NCBI RefSeq assembly: GCF_009765965.1
Contig: NZ_LMUL01000014.1
Location: 2,691,288-2,755,287, forward strand
Direction: 5' to 3'
DNA: 64,000 nt
Origin: Caulobacter sp. S45
GTDB taxonomy: Bacteria > Pseudomonadota > Alphaproteobacteria > Caulobacterales > Caulobacteraceae
Shown: one piece after another, positions 30,118-40,218 of the stretch
How the letters are laid out: the number at the start of each line of letters is the position of its first letter
Position numbering within the stretch: position 1 is the first letter of the stretch
The notes under the pieces: generated by a model
What the model saw: only the letters and a program-made list of their open reading frames with translations
The model's database searches: none
Told to the model about the DNA's origin: nothing
Made by a program: the position numbers and the translations under genes

Positions 30118-33100
30118 ACCCCTCCGCGCTGTTCATCCGGCGGCCGATCGCCACCACCTTGCTGACCATCGGCATCGCCCTGGTCGGGGTGGCGGCCTAT
30201 TTCGTGTTGCCGGTCGCGCCCCTGCCGCAGGTCGACTTCCCCACCATCCAGGTCCAGGCCAGCCTGCCCGGCGCCAGCCCCGAGGTGATGGCCACCAGCG
30301 TGGCGACGCCGTTGGAGCGCACGCTCGGCGCCATCGCCGACGTCACCGAACTGACCTCCACCAGCTCGAACCGGGGCGGCCAGGGGTCCACGCGGATCAC
30401 CATGCAGTTCGGGCTGGACCGCGACATCAACGGGGCCGCGCGCGACGTGCAGGCCGGCATCAACGCCGCCCAATCCTTGCTGCCGTCCGCGCTGCCGAGC
30501 GCTCCGAGCTACAAGGAGGCCAATCCGGCCGAGCGGCCGATCATGATCATGGCGCTCAGCTCCGACACGCTGGCCACCTACCAGGTGTTCGACGCCGCCT
30601 CCATCGTGGTGCAGCAGGCCCTGTCGCAGATCAGCGGTGTGGGCGAGGTCGATGTGTTCGGCGCCGCCTCGCCGGCGGTGCGGGTGGAGATGAACCCCTA
30701 CGCCCTGAACAAGTACGGCATCGGTCTGGAGGACGTGAAGGCGGCGGTGCAGTCCACCAACGCATTCCAGCCCAAGGGGTCCTATTCCGACGGTCCGCAT
30801 CGGTTCCAGATCAACACCAACGATCAGGCGACGGTGGCCAAGGACTACGAGAACGTCATCATCGCCTACCGCAGCGGCCGGCCCGTGCGGATCAAGGACA
30901 TCGCCGAGGTGGTGAACGGGCCGGAGAACCTACAGAACCTGGGTCTGGCCAACGGCAAGTCGGCGATCATTGTCCAGGTGACCAAGTCGCCCGGCTCCAA
31001 CATCATCGCCACCGTCAACCGGATCAACGCGATCCTGCCCCAACTGAGGACCGACATCGCCCAGAGCGGGCCGATCGACCTGACCGTGGCGGTGGACAGC
31101 ACCAAGACCATCCGCTCCTCGCTGGCGGAGGTGGAGCGTACCCTGCTGATCGCCATCCTGCTGGTGGTGGTGGTGGTGCTGGTGTTCCTGCGGAGCGGCC
31201 GCGCGACCCTGATCCCGGCGGTGGCCGTGACGGTCAGCCTGCTGGGCACGCTGGGGGTGATGTACCTACTGCACTACAGTCTGGACAACCTGTCGCTGAT
31301 GGCGCTGACGGTGGCCACGGGCTTCGTGGTCGACGACGCTATCGTAGTGCTGGAGAACATCACCCGCCACGTCGAGGCCGGCATGCCGCGCTATCAGGCG
31401 GCGCTGGTCGGCGCCGGCGAGGTCGGCTTCACGGTGATGTCGATCTCCATCTCGCTGATCGCGGTGTTCATCCCGATCCTGGCCATGGGCGGGATCGTCG
31501 GGCGGCTGTTCCGCGAGTTCGCCGTGACCCTGTCGGCGGCCATCGTCATCTCGCTGCTGGTCTCACTGACGACCACGCCGATGATGGCGGCGCTGTTGAT
31601 CAAGGAACATCAGGGCGAGGACCCCAAGGCGCGGCGACGCTCCTGGTGGCAGAAGTTCTGGGGCGGCGCTTCGGACGGGTTCGAGTGGGGCTTCGACCGC
31701 ATCCATAAGGGCTACGAGAAGTCGCTGACCTGGGCCTTGGACAACAGCTTTCCGGTCCTGCTGATGCTGATTGCGACAGTCGTCCTGACCGTCTTCCTCT
31801 ATATCATCGTCCCCAAGGGCTTCTTCCCTCAGCAGGATACCGGCACCCTGATCGGCGGGGTCCAGGTCGATCAGGCCTCCTCGTTCAATCTGACGTCGAA
31901 CAAGTTCAGGCGGCTGCAGAAGATCGTGATGAGCGATCCGGCGGTGCAGACCGTGACCAGCTACGTCCAGTCGGCCGGCGGTTTCATGTTCGTCGCCCTG
32001 AAACCACGCGGGGAGCGCCCCGGTGTGACCGCCGACCAGGTGATCCAGCGCCTGCGTCCCAAGACCTCCCACGTCTCGGGCGCCGCCCTGTTCCTGCAAT
32101 CCGCTCAGGACATCCAGATCGGCGGCCGGCAGAGCAACGCCGCCTACCAGTACACCTTGCAGAGCGACAACAGCGACCTGCTGAAGGAATGGTCGGACAA
32201 GCTGTTGCGGGCGCTGCAGGCCTATCCCGACCTGACCGACGTCAACACCGACCAGCAGTCCCATGCGCTGGAGAGCTATGTCACCTACGACCGCAGTACA
32301 GCCTCGCGGCTCGGGCTCACCTCGCAGCAGATCGACAACACGCTCAACGACGCCTTTGGTCAAAGCTTCGCGTCGATCATCTATAATCCGCTGAACCAGT
32401 ACCATGTGGTCATGGAGGTGGCGCAACGCTACCAGCAGGACCCCACTGTCCTGAGCGACATCTACGTCACCCCCCCGGCAGGGGGCGCTACGCCCACCAC
32501 GGCGACCACCAGCACCTCGACCGGCGCCGGAGGGGCGGTCGCCACCCTGACCAGCACCGCTTCATCGACCGGAACGACGTCGTCTACGGCGACCGGCGGC
32601 GTTTCCGGCTCCGTCTCCGCGTCTCCCGACGTCGCCGTAGCGACGTCTTCGGTGGACACCGCCTCTGCTCAGACTTCGGTCGGGACGAGTTCGGGATCGG
32701 GCGGCGGATCTCAGGTCAGCGCAGCGGGGTCCGGCGGCGGGAGCACGGCGTCCACCACCAGCGCCACGGCGGCCGCCAGCACCCTGGCCGCCACCAACCT
32801 GGCCGGAGCCGGCGTGGCGCGCACCAGCACCGGCGGCGCGGTGACCACTTCCACCGGCACGGCGGTCTCGACGGCCGTGGAGACCATGACCCCGCTGTCC
32901 GCCATCGCCCATTGGGCGCTCGGCAACACGCCCCTGTCGGTCAACCATCAGAGCGGGGCTGTGGCGGCGACCCTGTCCTTCAACCTCGCGCCCGGAAAGT
33001 CGCTCAGCGACGCGCAACGCGATGTCGAGGACGCCAAGCAGAAGATCGGCATGCCCGCGGCTGTGGTCGGCACCTTCCGCGGCACCGCCCAGGCGTTCCA

Positions 33101-33671
33101 GGCCTCCGTGGCCAGCGAGCCGATCCTGGTCGTCACCGCCCTGGTCGCGGTCTACATCGTCATGGGCGTGCTGTATGAAAGCTACATCCATCCGCTGACC
33201 GTGCTCTCCACCCTGCCGTCCGCCGGCGTGGGTGCTGTGCTGGCTCTGTTGATCTTCCATATCGATTTCTCGATCATCGCCCTGATCGGAGTGATCCTGC
33301 TGATCGGCATCGTGAAGAAGAACGCCATCATGATCATCGACTTCGCCTTGGTGGCGGAGCGTGAGCAGGGATTGTCGTCGCGCGACGCGATATACCAGGC
33401 CTGCATGCTACGCTTCCGCCCGATCCTGATGACCACCTGCGCCGCCATCATGGGGGCCGTTCCCTTGGCGCTCGGAACGGGCGAGGGCGGCGAGATTCGC
33501 CAACCGTTGGGCGTCGCCATCATCGGCGGCCTGGTGGTCAGCCAGGTCCTGACCCTGATCACCACGCCTGTGGTCTATCTCTATCTCGACCGGCTGCGCC
33601 TGCGGGGCGTGCGCCGCTATCCCCGCGGCCTCGGCGGCGGGACCGCGCCTGTCCCCCTGCCGGCCGAATAA
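30114..33671 (+). CDS. mdtC: RND efflux permease, MdtC type, with a large low-complexity insertion
   Basis: Second RND pump subunit, 1185 residues against about 1025 for MdtC. Core motifs are intact: [16 protein letters not shown] near the N-terminus, [15 protein letters not shown] in helix 4, and [19 protein letters not shown] in helix 11. The length excess is a Ser/Thr/Gly/Ala-rich stretch at about residues 785-923, in the second periplasmic loop between SDIYVT and [10 protein letters not shown]. There the standard protein has only a few residues. The frame is open across it and the flanking pump sequence is normal on both sides. GTG start with 4-base overlap to mdtB. Confidence 0.9.
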   Translation: MNPSALFIRRPIATTLLTIGIALVGVAAYFVLPVAPLPQVDFPTIQVQASLPGASPEVMATSVATPLERTLGAIADVTELTSTSSNRGGQGSTRITMQFGLDRDINGAARDVQAGINAAQSLLPSALPSAPSYKEANPAERPIMIMALSSDTLATYQVFDAASIVVQQALSQISGVGEVDVFGAASPAVRVEMNPYALNKYGIGLEDVKAAVQSTNAFQPKGSYSDGPHRFQINTNDQATVAKDYENVIIAYRSGRPVRIKDIAEVVNGPENLQNLGLANGKSAIIVQVTKSPGSNIIATVNRINAILPQLRTDIAQSGPIDLTVAVDSTKTIRSSLAEVERTLLIAILLVVVVVLVFLRSGRATLIPAVAVTVSLLGTLGVMYLLHYSLDNLSLMALTVATGFVVDDAIVVLENITRHVEAGMPRYQAALVGAGEVGFTVMSISISLIAVFIPILAMGGIVGRLFREFAVTLSAAIVISLLVSLTTTPMMAALLIKEHQGEDPKARRRSWWQKFWGGASDGFEWGFDRIHKGYEKSLTWALDNSFPVLLMLIATVVLTVFLYIIVPKGFFPQQDTGTLIGGVQVDQASSFNLTSNKFRRLQKIVMSDPAVQTVTSYVQSAGGFMFVALKPRGERPGVTADQVIQRLRPKTSHVSGAALFLQSAQDIQIGGRQSNAAYQYTLQSDNSDLLKEWSDKLLRALQAYPDLTDVNTDQQSHALESYVTYDRSTASRLGLTSQQIDNTLNDAFGQSFASIIYNPLNQYHVVMEVAQRYQQDPTVLSDIYVTPPAGGATPTTATTSTSTGAGGAVATLTSTASSTGTTSSTATGGVSGSVSASPDVAVATSSVDTASAQTSVGTSSGSGGGSQVSAAGSGGGSTASTTSATAAASTLAATNLAGAGVARTSTGGAVTTSTGTAVSTAVETMTPLSAIAHWALGNTPLSVNHQSGAVAATLSFNLAPGKSLSDAQRDVEDAKQKIGMPAAVVGTFRGTAQAFQASVASEPILVVTALVAVYIVMGVLYESYIHPLTVLSTLPSAGVGAVLALLIFHIDFSIIALIGVILLIGIVKKNAIMIIDFALVAEREQGLSSRDAIYQACMLRFRPILMTTCAAIMGAVPLALGTGEGGEIRQPLGVAIIGGLVVSQVLTLITTPVVYLYLDRLRLRGVRRYPRGLGGGTAPVPLPAE
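32469..32883 (+). other. Low-complexity Ser/Thr/Gly/Ala-rich insertion in the MdtC-type pump
   Basis: About 139 codons with almost no charged or aromatic residues; runs such as [25 protein letters not shown] and [17 protein letters not shown]. Codons keep the G/C-rich third positions, so it looks like an in-frame expansion and not a frameshift artefact. It would form a disordered periplasmic loop in the docking region of the porter domain, facing the adaptor. Confidence 0.85.
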
Positions 33672-33681
33672 GGCTCACCCC

Positions 33682-35157
33682 ATGAGAACAAAGCTTTCGC
33701 TTCGCACCGTCTCCGCCCTGGCTCTCTCGGGCGCCTTGGCGGCCTGCACCGTCGGTCCGAACTATCATCGCCCGACCGCGCCGATCTCGACCCACTTCAA
33801 GGAGGCGGACGGCTGGCGTCCGGCCCATCCGGTGGATGTGATCGACAAGGGCGCCTGGTGGTCGGTTTTCGCGGACCCCGACCTCGATGCTTTGGAACGC
33901 CGGGTCGCGGTCAACAACCAGAACGTGGCGCAGATGCTCGCCGCCTATCGCGAGGCGCACCAGGTCACCGCGGCTGCGCGCGCCACCTTCTTCCCGACGC
34001 TGGGGGCGAGCGCGGATGTGAATTACCAGCATTCCAACAAGGGCGGCAGCTCCACCACCACCGCCAGCGGCGCGATCATCACCAGCAGCGCCACGGCCGG
34101 TAAGGGCGGCAGCTCGGTCACCACCTACAGCGGCGCGCTCAATGCGAGCTGGGAGCCCGACCTGTGGGGCAAGATCAGACGCACCGTGGAGGGCGACGTG
34201 GCCAACGCCCAGGCCAGCGCCGGCGACCTGGCCAATGCGCGCCTGTCCGCCCAGGGCCAGCTCGCCACCACCTACTACGTCCTGCGCATCAACGACGCCG
34301 ACCAGCAGCTGTTTCGCGACACCGTCGCCGCCGATCAGAAGTTCCTGACCCTCACCCAGAACCAGTACGCGGCGGGCGTGGTCGACCGCGCGAGCGTCGT
34401 CGCCGCCCAGACCCAGCTCCTCGGCGTCCAGGCCCAGCTCGTGGACCTACAGACCGCTCGCGGCCAGGCCGAGCACGCCATCGCCATGCTGGTCGGGGTT
34501 GCGCCATCGGAGCTGTCGATCGCGCCGATCGCGAAGAGCAGGTTCGATGTGCCGGTTGCTCCGGTCATCCTGCCGTCCGACCTGCTGGAGCGCCGTCCCG
34601 ACATCGCCGCCGCCGAACGGCGGATGGCCAACGCTAACGCCCAGATCGGGGTTGCGGAGGCGGCCTTCTATCCGACCATCCCGCTGACGGGCTCCGTCGG
34701 CTCGAACGGGACCAACCTTGGCCAACTGTTTGACGCATCCAACGCGATCTGGACGGCGGGCGCGAGCCTGTCGGAGACCCTGATCGACTTCGGCGCGCGC
34801 CGGGCGAACGTGCGCGCCGCGCGGGCCGCCTATGACGAGGAGATCGCAGTCTACCGGCAGACCGTGCTCACCGCCTTCCAGGGTGTGGAGGACAACCTGG
34901 TGGCGTTGCGGGTCCTGCAGCAGGAGGCGGTCGTGCGCCAACAGGCGGTCGACGCCGCCAATCTTGCGGTGACGCTCGCCATCAACGAGTACAAGGCCGG
35001 GACGACCGACTACACCGCCGTCATCACCGCCCAGACCACAGCGCTGACCGACGCCCAGCAGGTGCTGACCGTGCAGCAGGAACAGCTCCAGGCCAGCGTG
35101 ACCCTGATCCAGGACCTCGGCGGCGGCTGGCAGGCGAACGATTTGCCGAAGGGCTAG
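33682..35157 (+). CDS. RND efflux outer-membrane factor, NodT/OprM family lipoprotein
   Basis: Outer-membrane channel of the tripartite pump, 491 residues. The N-terminus is a lipoprotein signal with lipobox LAAC (cysteine near residue 22) followed by TVGPNYHRP, the usual NodT-family start. Two OEP repeats follow, with ALNASWEPDLWGKIRRTVEG in the first and LLERRPDIAAAERRMANANA in the second. It closes the adaptor-pump-pump-channel operon, which should export hydrophobic compounds directly across both membranes. Substrate and regulator are not evident. Confidence 0.92.
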   Translation: MRTKLSLRTVSALALSGALAACTVGPNYHRPTAPISTHFKEADGWRPAHPVDVIDKGAWWSVFADPDLDALERRVAVNNQNVAQMLAAYREAHQVTAAARATFFPTLGASADVNYQHSNKGGSSTTTASGAIITSSATAGKGGSSVTTYSGALNASWEPDLWGKIRRTVEGDVANAQASAGDLANARLSAQGQLATTYYVLRINDADQQLFRDTVAADQKFLTLTQNQYAAGVVDRASVVAAQTQLLGVQAQLVDLQTARGQAEHAIAMLVGVAPSELSIAPIAKSRFDVPVAPVILPSDLLERRPDIAAAERRMANANAQIGVAEAAFYPTIPLTGSVGSNGTNLGQLFDASNAIWTAGASLSETLIDFGARRANVRAARAAYDEEIAVYRQTVLTAFQGVEDNLVALRVLQQEAVVRQQAVDAANLAVTLAINEYKAGTTDYTAVITAQTTALTDAQQVLTVQQEQLQASVTLIQDLGGGWQANDLPKG

Positions 35158-35168
35158 GAACCGGGCCC

Positions 35169-36413
35169 TCAGGACGCGGCGTCGGCTTTGACCGCCGCGT
35201 CCAGCACCGCCAGGGCCTGCGTCCGGTCGGTCGGAAAGTCGGCGGCGATCCACCAGTCTTCCACGATCCGCCGGATGCGGCCGATCTCGGGCCCTTCGAC
35301 CAGGCCGCGCGCCTTGATGTCCTCGCCGGTGATGGGAAAGGCCGGCGGTCGCCAGGTTTGGGTTTCGCTCCAGAGGCTTGGCCAAGCCGGTTCGAGCGGA
35401 GCGGCGCTCCACGCCAGCCTCAGGCGATCCGCGGCGGCCTGTGGGCGCAGCGCATAGACAGCCCGGCGCGCGCCCTGGTCGGTCAATTCTTCCGCCCACG
35501 GATCAACGGCGTTCAGCAGGCGCGTCTTCAGGATATTGGCAAGTCTCAGCCGCTTTGAGACTTCCGTCACCATGTCCTTAACCGGCGGTAGCAGGGCGCT
35601 CAGCCGTAGCTCGGCGTCGGGGTCCAGCGATGCGATGTCTTCCAAGGCCAGCAGGGCGCCCAGCCGCGTCACATCCGCCCCCGGAAGCAGGGTCTCCAGC
35701 ACCCCGGTCTCCGCCATGAGCTTCACGCTCGAACCGGGATCGGGCGCGGCAAGCAGCTTCAACAACTCCTTGGCGATGCGCTCGCCGGACAGGCTCTCGA
35801 GCCCCGTCGCCAACGCCGCGCAGGCGGCCAGGGCCGCTGCATCCGGCTCGCCCTGTCCGTACCAGGCATGGAAGCGGAAGAACCGCAGGATGCGCAGGTA
35901 GTCCTCGCGGATGCGGATTTCCGGTTCACCGACGAAGACGATCCGCCCGGCCAGCGCGTCGGCGATCCCGCCGCCGGTGGGGTCGTGCAACCGCCCATCC
36001 GCTTCGGCGTAGAGCGCGTTCAGGCGGAAGTCGCGCCGCGCCGCGTCCTCGTTCCAGTCCTGGGTGAAGGCCACGACCGCGCGCCGGCCATCGGTCTCCA
36101 CGTCGCGGCGAAGGGTGGTGATCTCGAACGGACGGTGGTCGGCGATGGCGGTGATGGTGCCGTGCTCGACCCCGGTGGGGATGGCGCGCAGCCCCGCCCG
36201 CTTCAACGCGGCGGTGGTCTCCTCAGGCGTCAGCCGGGTGGCGATGTCGATGTCCTGGTCCGCTCGTGTGCGGCCGAGCAGGGCGTCGCGCACGCAGCCG
36301 CCGACGAAGCGCGCGCAGTCGGCGCCGCCCGCAGCCTCCAGGGCCGCGATCACGGCCCGGGTCGGGGCGGCGTCGATCCAGTCCTGAGGCGGGAGATGGG
36401 AGTGATCAGCCAT
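35169..36413 (-). CDS. cca: CCA tRNA nucleotidyltransferase / poly(A) polymerase family
   Basis: Adds or repairs the CCA end of tRNA. It has 414 residues. The N-terminal nucleotidyltransferase signature is FVGGCVRDALLG followed by the catalytic ADQDIDIAT, with DFRLNALY and RIREDYLRILRFFRFHAWY as later family motifs. Overlaps the end of arfB by 8 bases, so the two translation-related genes form an operon. Converges with the efflux channel gene. Confidence 0.92.
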   Translation of the reverse strand: MADHSHLPPQDWIDAAPTRAVIAALEAAGGADCARFVGGCVRDALLGRTRADQDIDIATRLTPEETTAALKRAGLRAIPTGVEHGTITAIADHRPFEITTLRRDVETDGRRAVVAFTQDWNEDAARRDFRLNALYAEADGRLHDPTGGGIADALAGRIVFVGEPEIRIREDYLRILRFFRFHAWYGQGEPDAAALAACAALATGLESLSGERIAKELLKLLAAPDPGSSVKLMAETGVLETLLPGADVTRLGALLALEDIASLDPDAELRLSALLPPVKDMVTEVSKRLRLANILKTRLLNAVDPWAEELTDQGARRAVYALRPQAAADRLRLAWSAAPLEPAWPSLWSETQTWRPPAFPITGEDIKARGLVEGPEIGRIRRIVEDWWIAADFPTDRTQALAVLDAAVKADAAS

Positions 36414-36834
36414 CCGACGGCGGCCTCGATCGGCCGGACTTCACGTCGGAGCGGCGGCTCTTGCCGTCCAGCCGGCGCAGCTTGGACGCCTTGGTCGGCT
36501 TGGTGGGACGGCGCGGCTTGGGACGTTCGCTGGCCTGGCGGATCAGCGACAGCAGCCGGTCGATCGCATCCTTGCGGTTCATCTCCTGGGTGCGATGGCT
36601 CTGGGCGACCAGCACCAGCACGCCTTCCAGCGTCAGCTTGCTGCCGGCCAGCCGCTGCAGCCGTACGCTGACGTCGTTGGGCAGGGAGCGCGAGCCGCGC
36701 GCGTCGAAGCGCAGCTCCACGGCCGTGGAGACCTTGTTGACGTTCTGACCGCCGGGACCGGCCGCGCGCACGAAGCGCAGCTCGATCTCATCCTCGTCGA
36801 TGGCGAGGTCGGGGGTGACGGGCAGGGGAGCCAT
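36406..36834 (-). CDS. arfB: Alternative ribosome-rescue factor, peptidyl-tRNA hydrolase ArfB
   Basis: Releases stalled ribosomes by hydrolysing peptidyl-tRNA. The product is 142 residues from the ATG at 36834, the standard ArfB/ICT1 length. The GGQ motif is at residues 28-30 in RAAGPGGQNVNKVSTAVELRF-like sequence. The basic C-terminal tail (KPRRPTKPTKASKLRRLDGK) is the part that inserts in the mRNA channel in known structures. The open frame runs upstream to 37302 but that part is antisense to the next gene. Confidence 0.94.
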   Translation of the reverse strand: MAPLPVTPDLAIDEDEIELRFVRAAGPGGQNVNKVSTAVELRFDARGSRSLPNDVSVRLQRLAGSKLTLEGVLVLVAQSHRTQEMNRKDAIDRLLSLIRQASERPKPRRPTKPTKASKLRRLDGKSRRSDVKSGRSRPPSDG

Positions 36835-36853
36835 GACGGGCAGCGTAGCGGGC

Positions 36854-36875
36854 TCTCCCCTCCCTGGGGAGGGGG
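36854..36875. repeat. GC-rich palindrome-like CTCCCC/GGGGAG element
   Basis: CTCCCCTCCCTGGGGAGGGG in the 56-base gap between divergent arfB and the FAD-linked oxidase gene. Short elements of this wording are common between genes in alphaproteobacteria; no function can be assigned. Confidence 0.35.
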
Positions 36876-36890
36876 TGATAAGTCCAGCCC

Positions 36891-38315
36891 ATGCAAGACG
36901 ATGCTTTCCCGATAACCCTATCGCCCGAAGCCCTCGCCGCCCTGAAGGCCGTCGCCGGCCCGGACGGATGGTCGGCTGACCCCGACCGGCTGGCGCCCAA
37001 GCTGAAGGAGTGGCGGGACCGCTGGCGCGGGACGACGCCGTTGCTGCTGTCGCCGCGCACCACCGCCGAGGTCTCAGCCCTCGTGCGCTGCTGCGCCGAG
37101 CACCGCATCGCGCTGACGCCCCAGGGCGGCAATACCGGCCTGGTCGGCGGCCAGATCCCCCAGGGCGAGGTGCTGCTGTCGCTGGAGCGGATGAACGCCA
37201 TCCGCGAGGTCGCGCCGCTGGACGACGTGATCGTGGTCGAGGCCGGCGTGGTGCTGACCACGGTGCAGGAGGCGGCGCGCGAGGCGAACCGCTTCTTTCC
37301 ACTCAGCCTGGCGGCGGAGGGATCGGCCACGGTCGGCGGTCTGGTCTCCACCAACGCCGGCGGCACGGCGGTGCTGCGCTACGGGACCATGCGCGACCTG
37401 GTGCTGGGGATCGAGGCGGTGCTGCCGGACGGCTCGGTGTTCAACGGGCTGAAGCGGCTGCGCAAGGACAACACCGGCTATGACCTCAAGCAGCTGCTGA
37501 TCGGCGGCGAGGGCACGCTGGGCGTGGTCACCGCCGCCAGCCTGAAGCTGTTCCCGATCCTCAGTTCGCGCTCGGTGGCGATCGTCGGCCTGAACCGGTC
37601 GGAGGACGCCATCGCCCTGCTCGCCCGCGCCAAGGGCGAAAGCGGCGGCGCGGTGGAGGCGTTCGAGCTGATCAGCCGCCGGGGCGTGGAGCTGGCGATC
37701 AGGAACATCCCCGACGTGCGCGATCCCTTGGCCGAGCCTTACCCGTGGATCGTATTGATCGAGATCGCCAGTTCCGAGGGCGGTCATGCCGAGGCGGCGA
37801 TGGAGCGCCTGCTGGCGTCCGCCTTGGAGGACGACCTGATCGCCGACGCCGCCCTGGCCCAGAACCAGGCCCAGGCCAAGGCGATGTGGCGGCTGCGCGA
37901 GGAACAGTCCGCCGCCCAGAAGCCGGAGGGCGTCACCTGGAAGCACGACGTCTCGGTGCCGGTCTCCCGCGTGCCGGAGTTTCTAGCCCGCGCCACGGCG
38001 GCGGCCGAGGCCCTGGCGCCGGGATCGCGGGTGGTGGCGTTCGGCCATGTCGGCGACGGCAACATCCACTACGACGTGCTCCAGCCGCTGGGAGGCGACG
38101 GCGCGGCCCACGCGGCCCTGCGCGACCAGGGTTCCAAGGCCATCCACGACATCGTCGATGCGCTTGGCGGCTCGATTTCGGCCGAGCACGGGCTGGGCGT
38201 GATGAAGTCCGGCGAGGCGCGGCGCTACAAGGACCCGCATACGGTGGAGCTGATGCAGCGCCTGCGCGCGGCCTTCGATCCCCACCGGATCATGAACCCC
38301 AGGGTGCTGTTCTAG
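36891..38315 (+). CDS. FAD-linked 2-hydroxyacid oxidase/dehydrogenase (GlcD / D-lactate dehydrogenase / D2HG dehydrogenase family)
   Basis: Flavoprotein of 474 residues that oxidises a D-2-hydroxyacid. The FAD-binding domain (about 45-225) has TPQGGNTGLVGGQ and STNAGGTAVLRYGTMRD. The C-terminal FAD-oxidase domain has GHVGDGNIHYDV and SAEHGLGVMK, with the metal-binding histidines of the family. Glycolate, D-lactate and D-2-hydroxyglutarate are all possible substrates; the family alone does not decide. The rraA-like gene follows 32 bases downstream on the same strand. Confidence 0.88.
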   Translation: MQDDAFPITLSPEALAALKAVAGPDGWSADPDRLAPKLKEWRDRWRGTTPLLLSPRTTAEVSALVRCCAEHRIALTPQGGNTGLVGGQIPQGEVLLSLERMNAIREVAPLDDVIVVEAGVVLTTVQEAAREANRFFPLSLAAEGSATVGGLVSTNAGGTAVLRYGTMRDLVLGIEAVLPDGSVFNGLKRLRKDNTGYDLKQLLIGGEGTLGVVTAASLKLFPILSSRSVAIVGLNRSEDAIALLARAKGESGGAVEAFELISRRGVELAIRNIPDVRDPLAEPYPWIVLIEIASSEGGHAEAAMERLLASALEDDLIADAALAQNQAQAKAMWRLREEQSAAQKPEGVTWKHDVSVPVSRVPEFLARATAAAEALAPGSRVVAFGHVGDGNIHYDVLQPLGGDGAAHAALRDQGSKAIHDIVDALGGSISAEHGLGVMKSGEARRYKDPHTVELMQRLRAAFDPHRIMNPRVLF

Positions 38316-38347
38316 TCCTGACCAACCGTTTGAGGGGAGCCGCGTCG

Positions 38348-38839
38348 ATGGCCTGGACCACCTGCGACCTGTACGACCAGTTCGAGACCGAAGCCCAGGT
38401 GCCTGACGTCGTGCTGCGCGACTATGGCGGCCGGATCGCCTTCAGCGGTCGCATCGCCACCCTCAAGTGTTTCGAGGACAACGGCCGGCTCAGGGCGTTG
38501 AGCCGAACGCCGGGCGACGGGCGGGTGCTGGTGATCGATGGCGGGGGCAGCCTGCGCTACGCCCTGCTCGGCGACATGATCGGCGCGGACCTGGTCAAGA
38601 ACGGTTGGGTCGGCGCGGTTATCTTCGGCTGCGTGCGCGACGTGGAGCCGCTCAAGGGCCTCGACCTCGGCGTCAAGGCCCTGGCCTCCACCCCGCGCAA
38701 GGCCGCGCGTCGCGACGAAGGGCAGATCGATCAGCCGCTGGCGTTCGGCGGGGTGATCTGGCGGCCGGGCGACGTGTTGTACGCCGACGCCGACGGGGTG
38801 CTGACGCTTACGCCAGACCTGGCCGTCGGCGCGGGATAG
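38348..38839 (+). CDS. rraA: RraA-family protein (RNase E activity regulator / HMG aldolase fold)
   Basis: A 163-residue protein of the RraA length. It begins TTCDLYDQFETEAQVPD and contains VLVIDGGGSLRYALLGDMI and GAVIFGCVRD, the ligand-pocket sequences of the family, ending in a GVIWRPGDVLYADADGVLTL segment. In Escherichia coli RraA inhibits RNase E. Relatives with the same fold are 4-hydroxy-4-methyl-2-oxoglutarate aldolases, and the RxxxD catalytic pattern can be read here as RDVEP-like, so an aldolase role is not excluded. GAGGGGAG precedes the ATG at 38348. Confidence 0.88.
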   Translation: MAWTTCDLYDQFETEAQVPDVVLRDYGGRIAFSGRIATLKCFEDNGRLRALSRTPGDGRVLVIDGGGSLRYALLGDMIGADLVKNGWVGAVIFGCVRDVEPLKGLDLGVKALASTPRKAARRDEGQIDQPLAFGGVIWRPGDVLYADADGVLTLTPDLAVGAG

Positions 38840-38848
38840 GGAGCGGGG

Positions 38849-39379
38849 CTAGCCGATCACCCCGCAGGCGATGCGCGCGCCGCCGCCGCCGAGGGGAGCC
38901 GGCGCGTCGCTGTAGTTATCGCCGCCCGCGTGGATCATCAGCGCATGACCCTTCAGGGCCGCGACCGAGGAGATGTGCGGGGCGGCGAGGCTTTCCTTGG
39001 CCGTGCCGTCGGCGGCGACGGTCAGCGCCGGCAGGTCGCCGAGATGGCCCATGCCCATCGGGCCTTCGTGCTTGCCGCTCATGGAGGGGTCCATGTGCCC
39101 GCCTGCCGCGCCAGCGGGGACGATCTTGCCGGTGGTCTTGTCGGGTGCGGCGGCGCAGCTGCCCATGGCGTGGACGTGGAAGCCGTGGACGCCGGGAGGA
39201 AGGCCGTGCAGGTCGGTGGTCAGGATGGCGCCCGACGGACCGTCGCTGATGGTCACGGTCCCGACAGGGGCGCCTGGGCCGGTGGGCGTGGCGAGCGCGA
39301 CCGGAGCGGTGAGGGTGGCGGCCTGGGCCGTGCTCGCGAGGCCTGCGGCCAGGATCATGGAGCAGAGCAGCGTCTTCAT
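38849..39379 (-). CDS. sodC: Periplasmic Cu/Zn superoxide dismutase
   Basis: Converts superoxide to peroxide in the periplasm. The product is 176 residues with a signal peptide (MILAAGLASTAQA, cleavage near residue 20). Copper and zinc ligands lie in HGFHVHAMGSC, GGHMDPSMSGKH and KGHALMIHAGGDNYSD, and the C-terminal GGGGARIACGVIG provides the second cysteine of the structural disulfide. Converges with rraA. A TTGGCC-N8-GGCCAA dyad lies about 17-36 bases upstream of the ATG. Confidence 0.95.
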   Translation of the reverse strand: MKTLLCSMILAAGLASTAQAATLTAPVALATPTGPGAPVGTVTISDGPSGAILTTDLHGLPPGVHGFHVHAMGSCAAAPDKTTGKIVPAGAAGGHMDPSMSGKHEGPMGMGHLGDLPALTVAADGTAKESLAAPHISSVAALKGHALMIHAGGDNYSDAPAPLGGGGARIACGVIG

Positions 39380-39395
39380 GGGAGCCTCCGGACGT

Positions 39396-39415
39396 TTGGC
39401 CGCACCCTAGGCCAA
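39396..39415. promoter_or_regulatory. Inverted repeat upstream of sodC
   Basis: TTGGCC and GGCCAA separated by 8 bases, in the 79-base gap between the creatininase-family gene and sodC. It could be an operator or a weak hairpin after the upstream gene. Assigned by symmetry and position only. Confidence 0.3.
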
Positions 39416-39458
39416 GCGCACCGTCTGCGCGAGCAGAGAAGAGCGGAACGGGCGCGGA

Positions 39459-40214
39459 TCAGCTCCGCGCGGGCGTCGGTTCGGTGGCGAAGGCGCGGAC
39501 TTCCTCGACCAGGCCCTTGGCGGCGAGGGCGACGATCTCCGCACCCTTTTCCGGCGACGCCTGGCCAGGGTCGGAGCCCATGCGGCCGTCGGGATAGCGG
39601 GCCCTGAAGTCGGCGGCTTCGCGAATGGGCCCGGTCGGCGCGATGCGGGGCGCGTAGTTCGCCGCCTTGATCGCATCGGGATAGGCGTACTGAGTGATCG
39701 CGATCTCGGACGGGGTGGCGTGGCTGCCATGCCCCTCGGGGAACAGGTTGGCGCACAGGCGCAGCACGCCCGGCAGTTCCCACCAGTTGCGCAGTTTCAA
39801 CGCGAAGCCGCGTGGACGGCCGAGATAACTGGCCTCGGCGTAGATCTCCGAGAAGGCCGCCTCGATGGTGGCGACGTTGCCGCCGTGGCCGTTCAGGAAA
39901 TAAATCCGCTCGAACCCGTGCGCCGCCAACGAAACCGTCCAGTCGCGGATCGCGGCGATCATGGTGGTCGGGCGCAGCGAGATCGAGCCCGGAAAGCCCA
40001 GGTGGTGCTGGGCCATGCCCACGGCGAAGGTCGGCGCGATCAGCAGTTCGCCATCGGCGTGGGCCGAGTGGGCGATGATCTCCGGGCACATCCAGTCGGT
40101 GCCGAGCAGGCCCGTGGGACCATGCTGCTCGTTGGAGCCGATGGGGACGACCACAGTCTTGGAGCGGGCGAGGTGGGCTTCGATCTCGGGCCAGGTGGAC
40201 TTGGCGAGCAGCAT
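39459..40214 (-). CDS. Creatininase family protein
   Basis: Predicted metal-dependent amidohydrolase of 251 residues. The metal-binding motifs are PIGSNEQHGPTGLLGTDW near the N-terminus and YFLNGHGGNVATIEAAF in the middle, both typical of the creatininase/MftE family. Substrates in the family include creatinine, formamides and peptide ends, so the reaction here is unknown. It follows the Rrf2 regulator by four bases, which suggests one transcript and common control. Confidence 0.88.
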   Translation of the reverse strand: MLLAKSTWPEIEAHLARSKTVVVPIGSNEQHGPTGLLGTDWMCPEIIAHSAHADGELLIAPTFAVGMAQHHLGFPGSISLRPTTMIAAIRDWTVSLAAHGFERIYFLNGHGGNVATIEAAFSEIYAEASYLGRPRGFALKLRNWWELPGVLRLCANLFPEGHGSHATPSEIAITQYAYPDAIKAANYAPRIAPTGPIREAADFRARYPDGRMGSDPGQASPEKGAEIVALAAKGLVEEVRAFATEPTPARS

Positions 40215-40218
40215 CGGT

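Noticed and set aside
32469..32883. The MdtC insertion as a tandem DNA repeat or frameshift
   Set aside because: The repeats are at amino-acid level only, codons vary, the frame stays open and the normal pump sequence resumes in the same frame.
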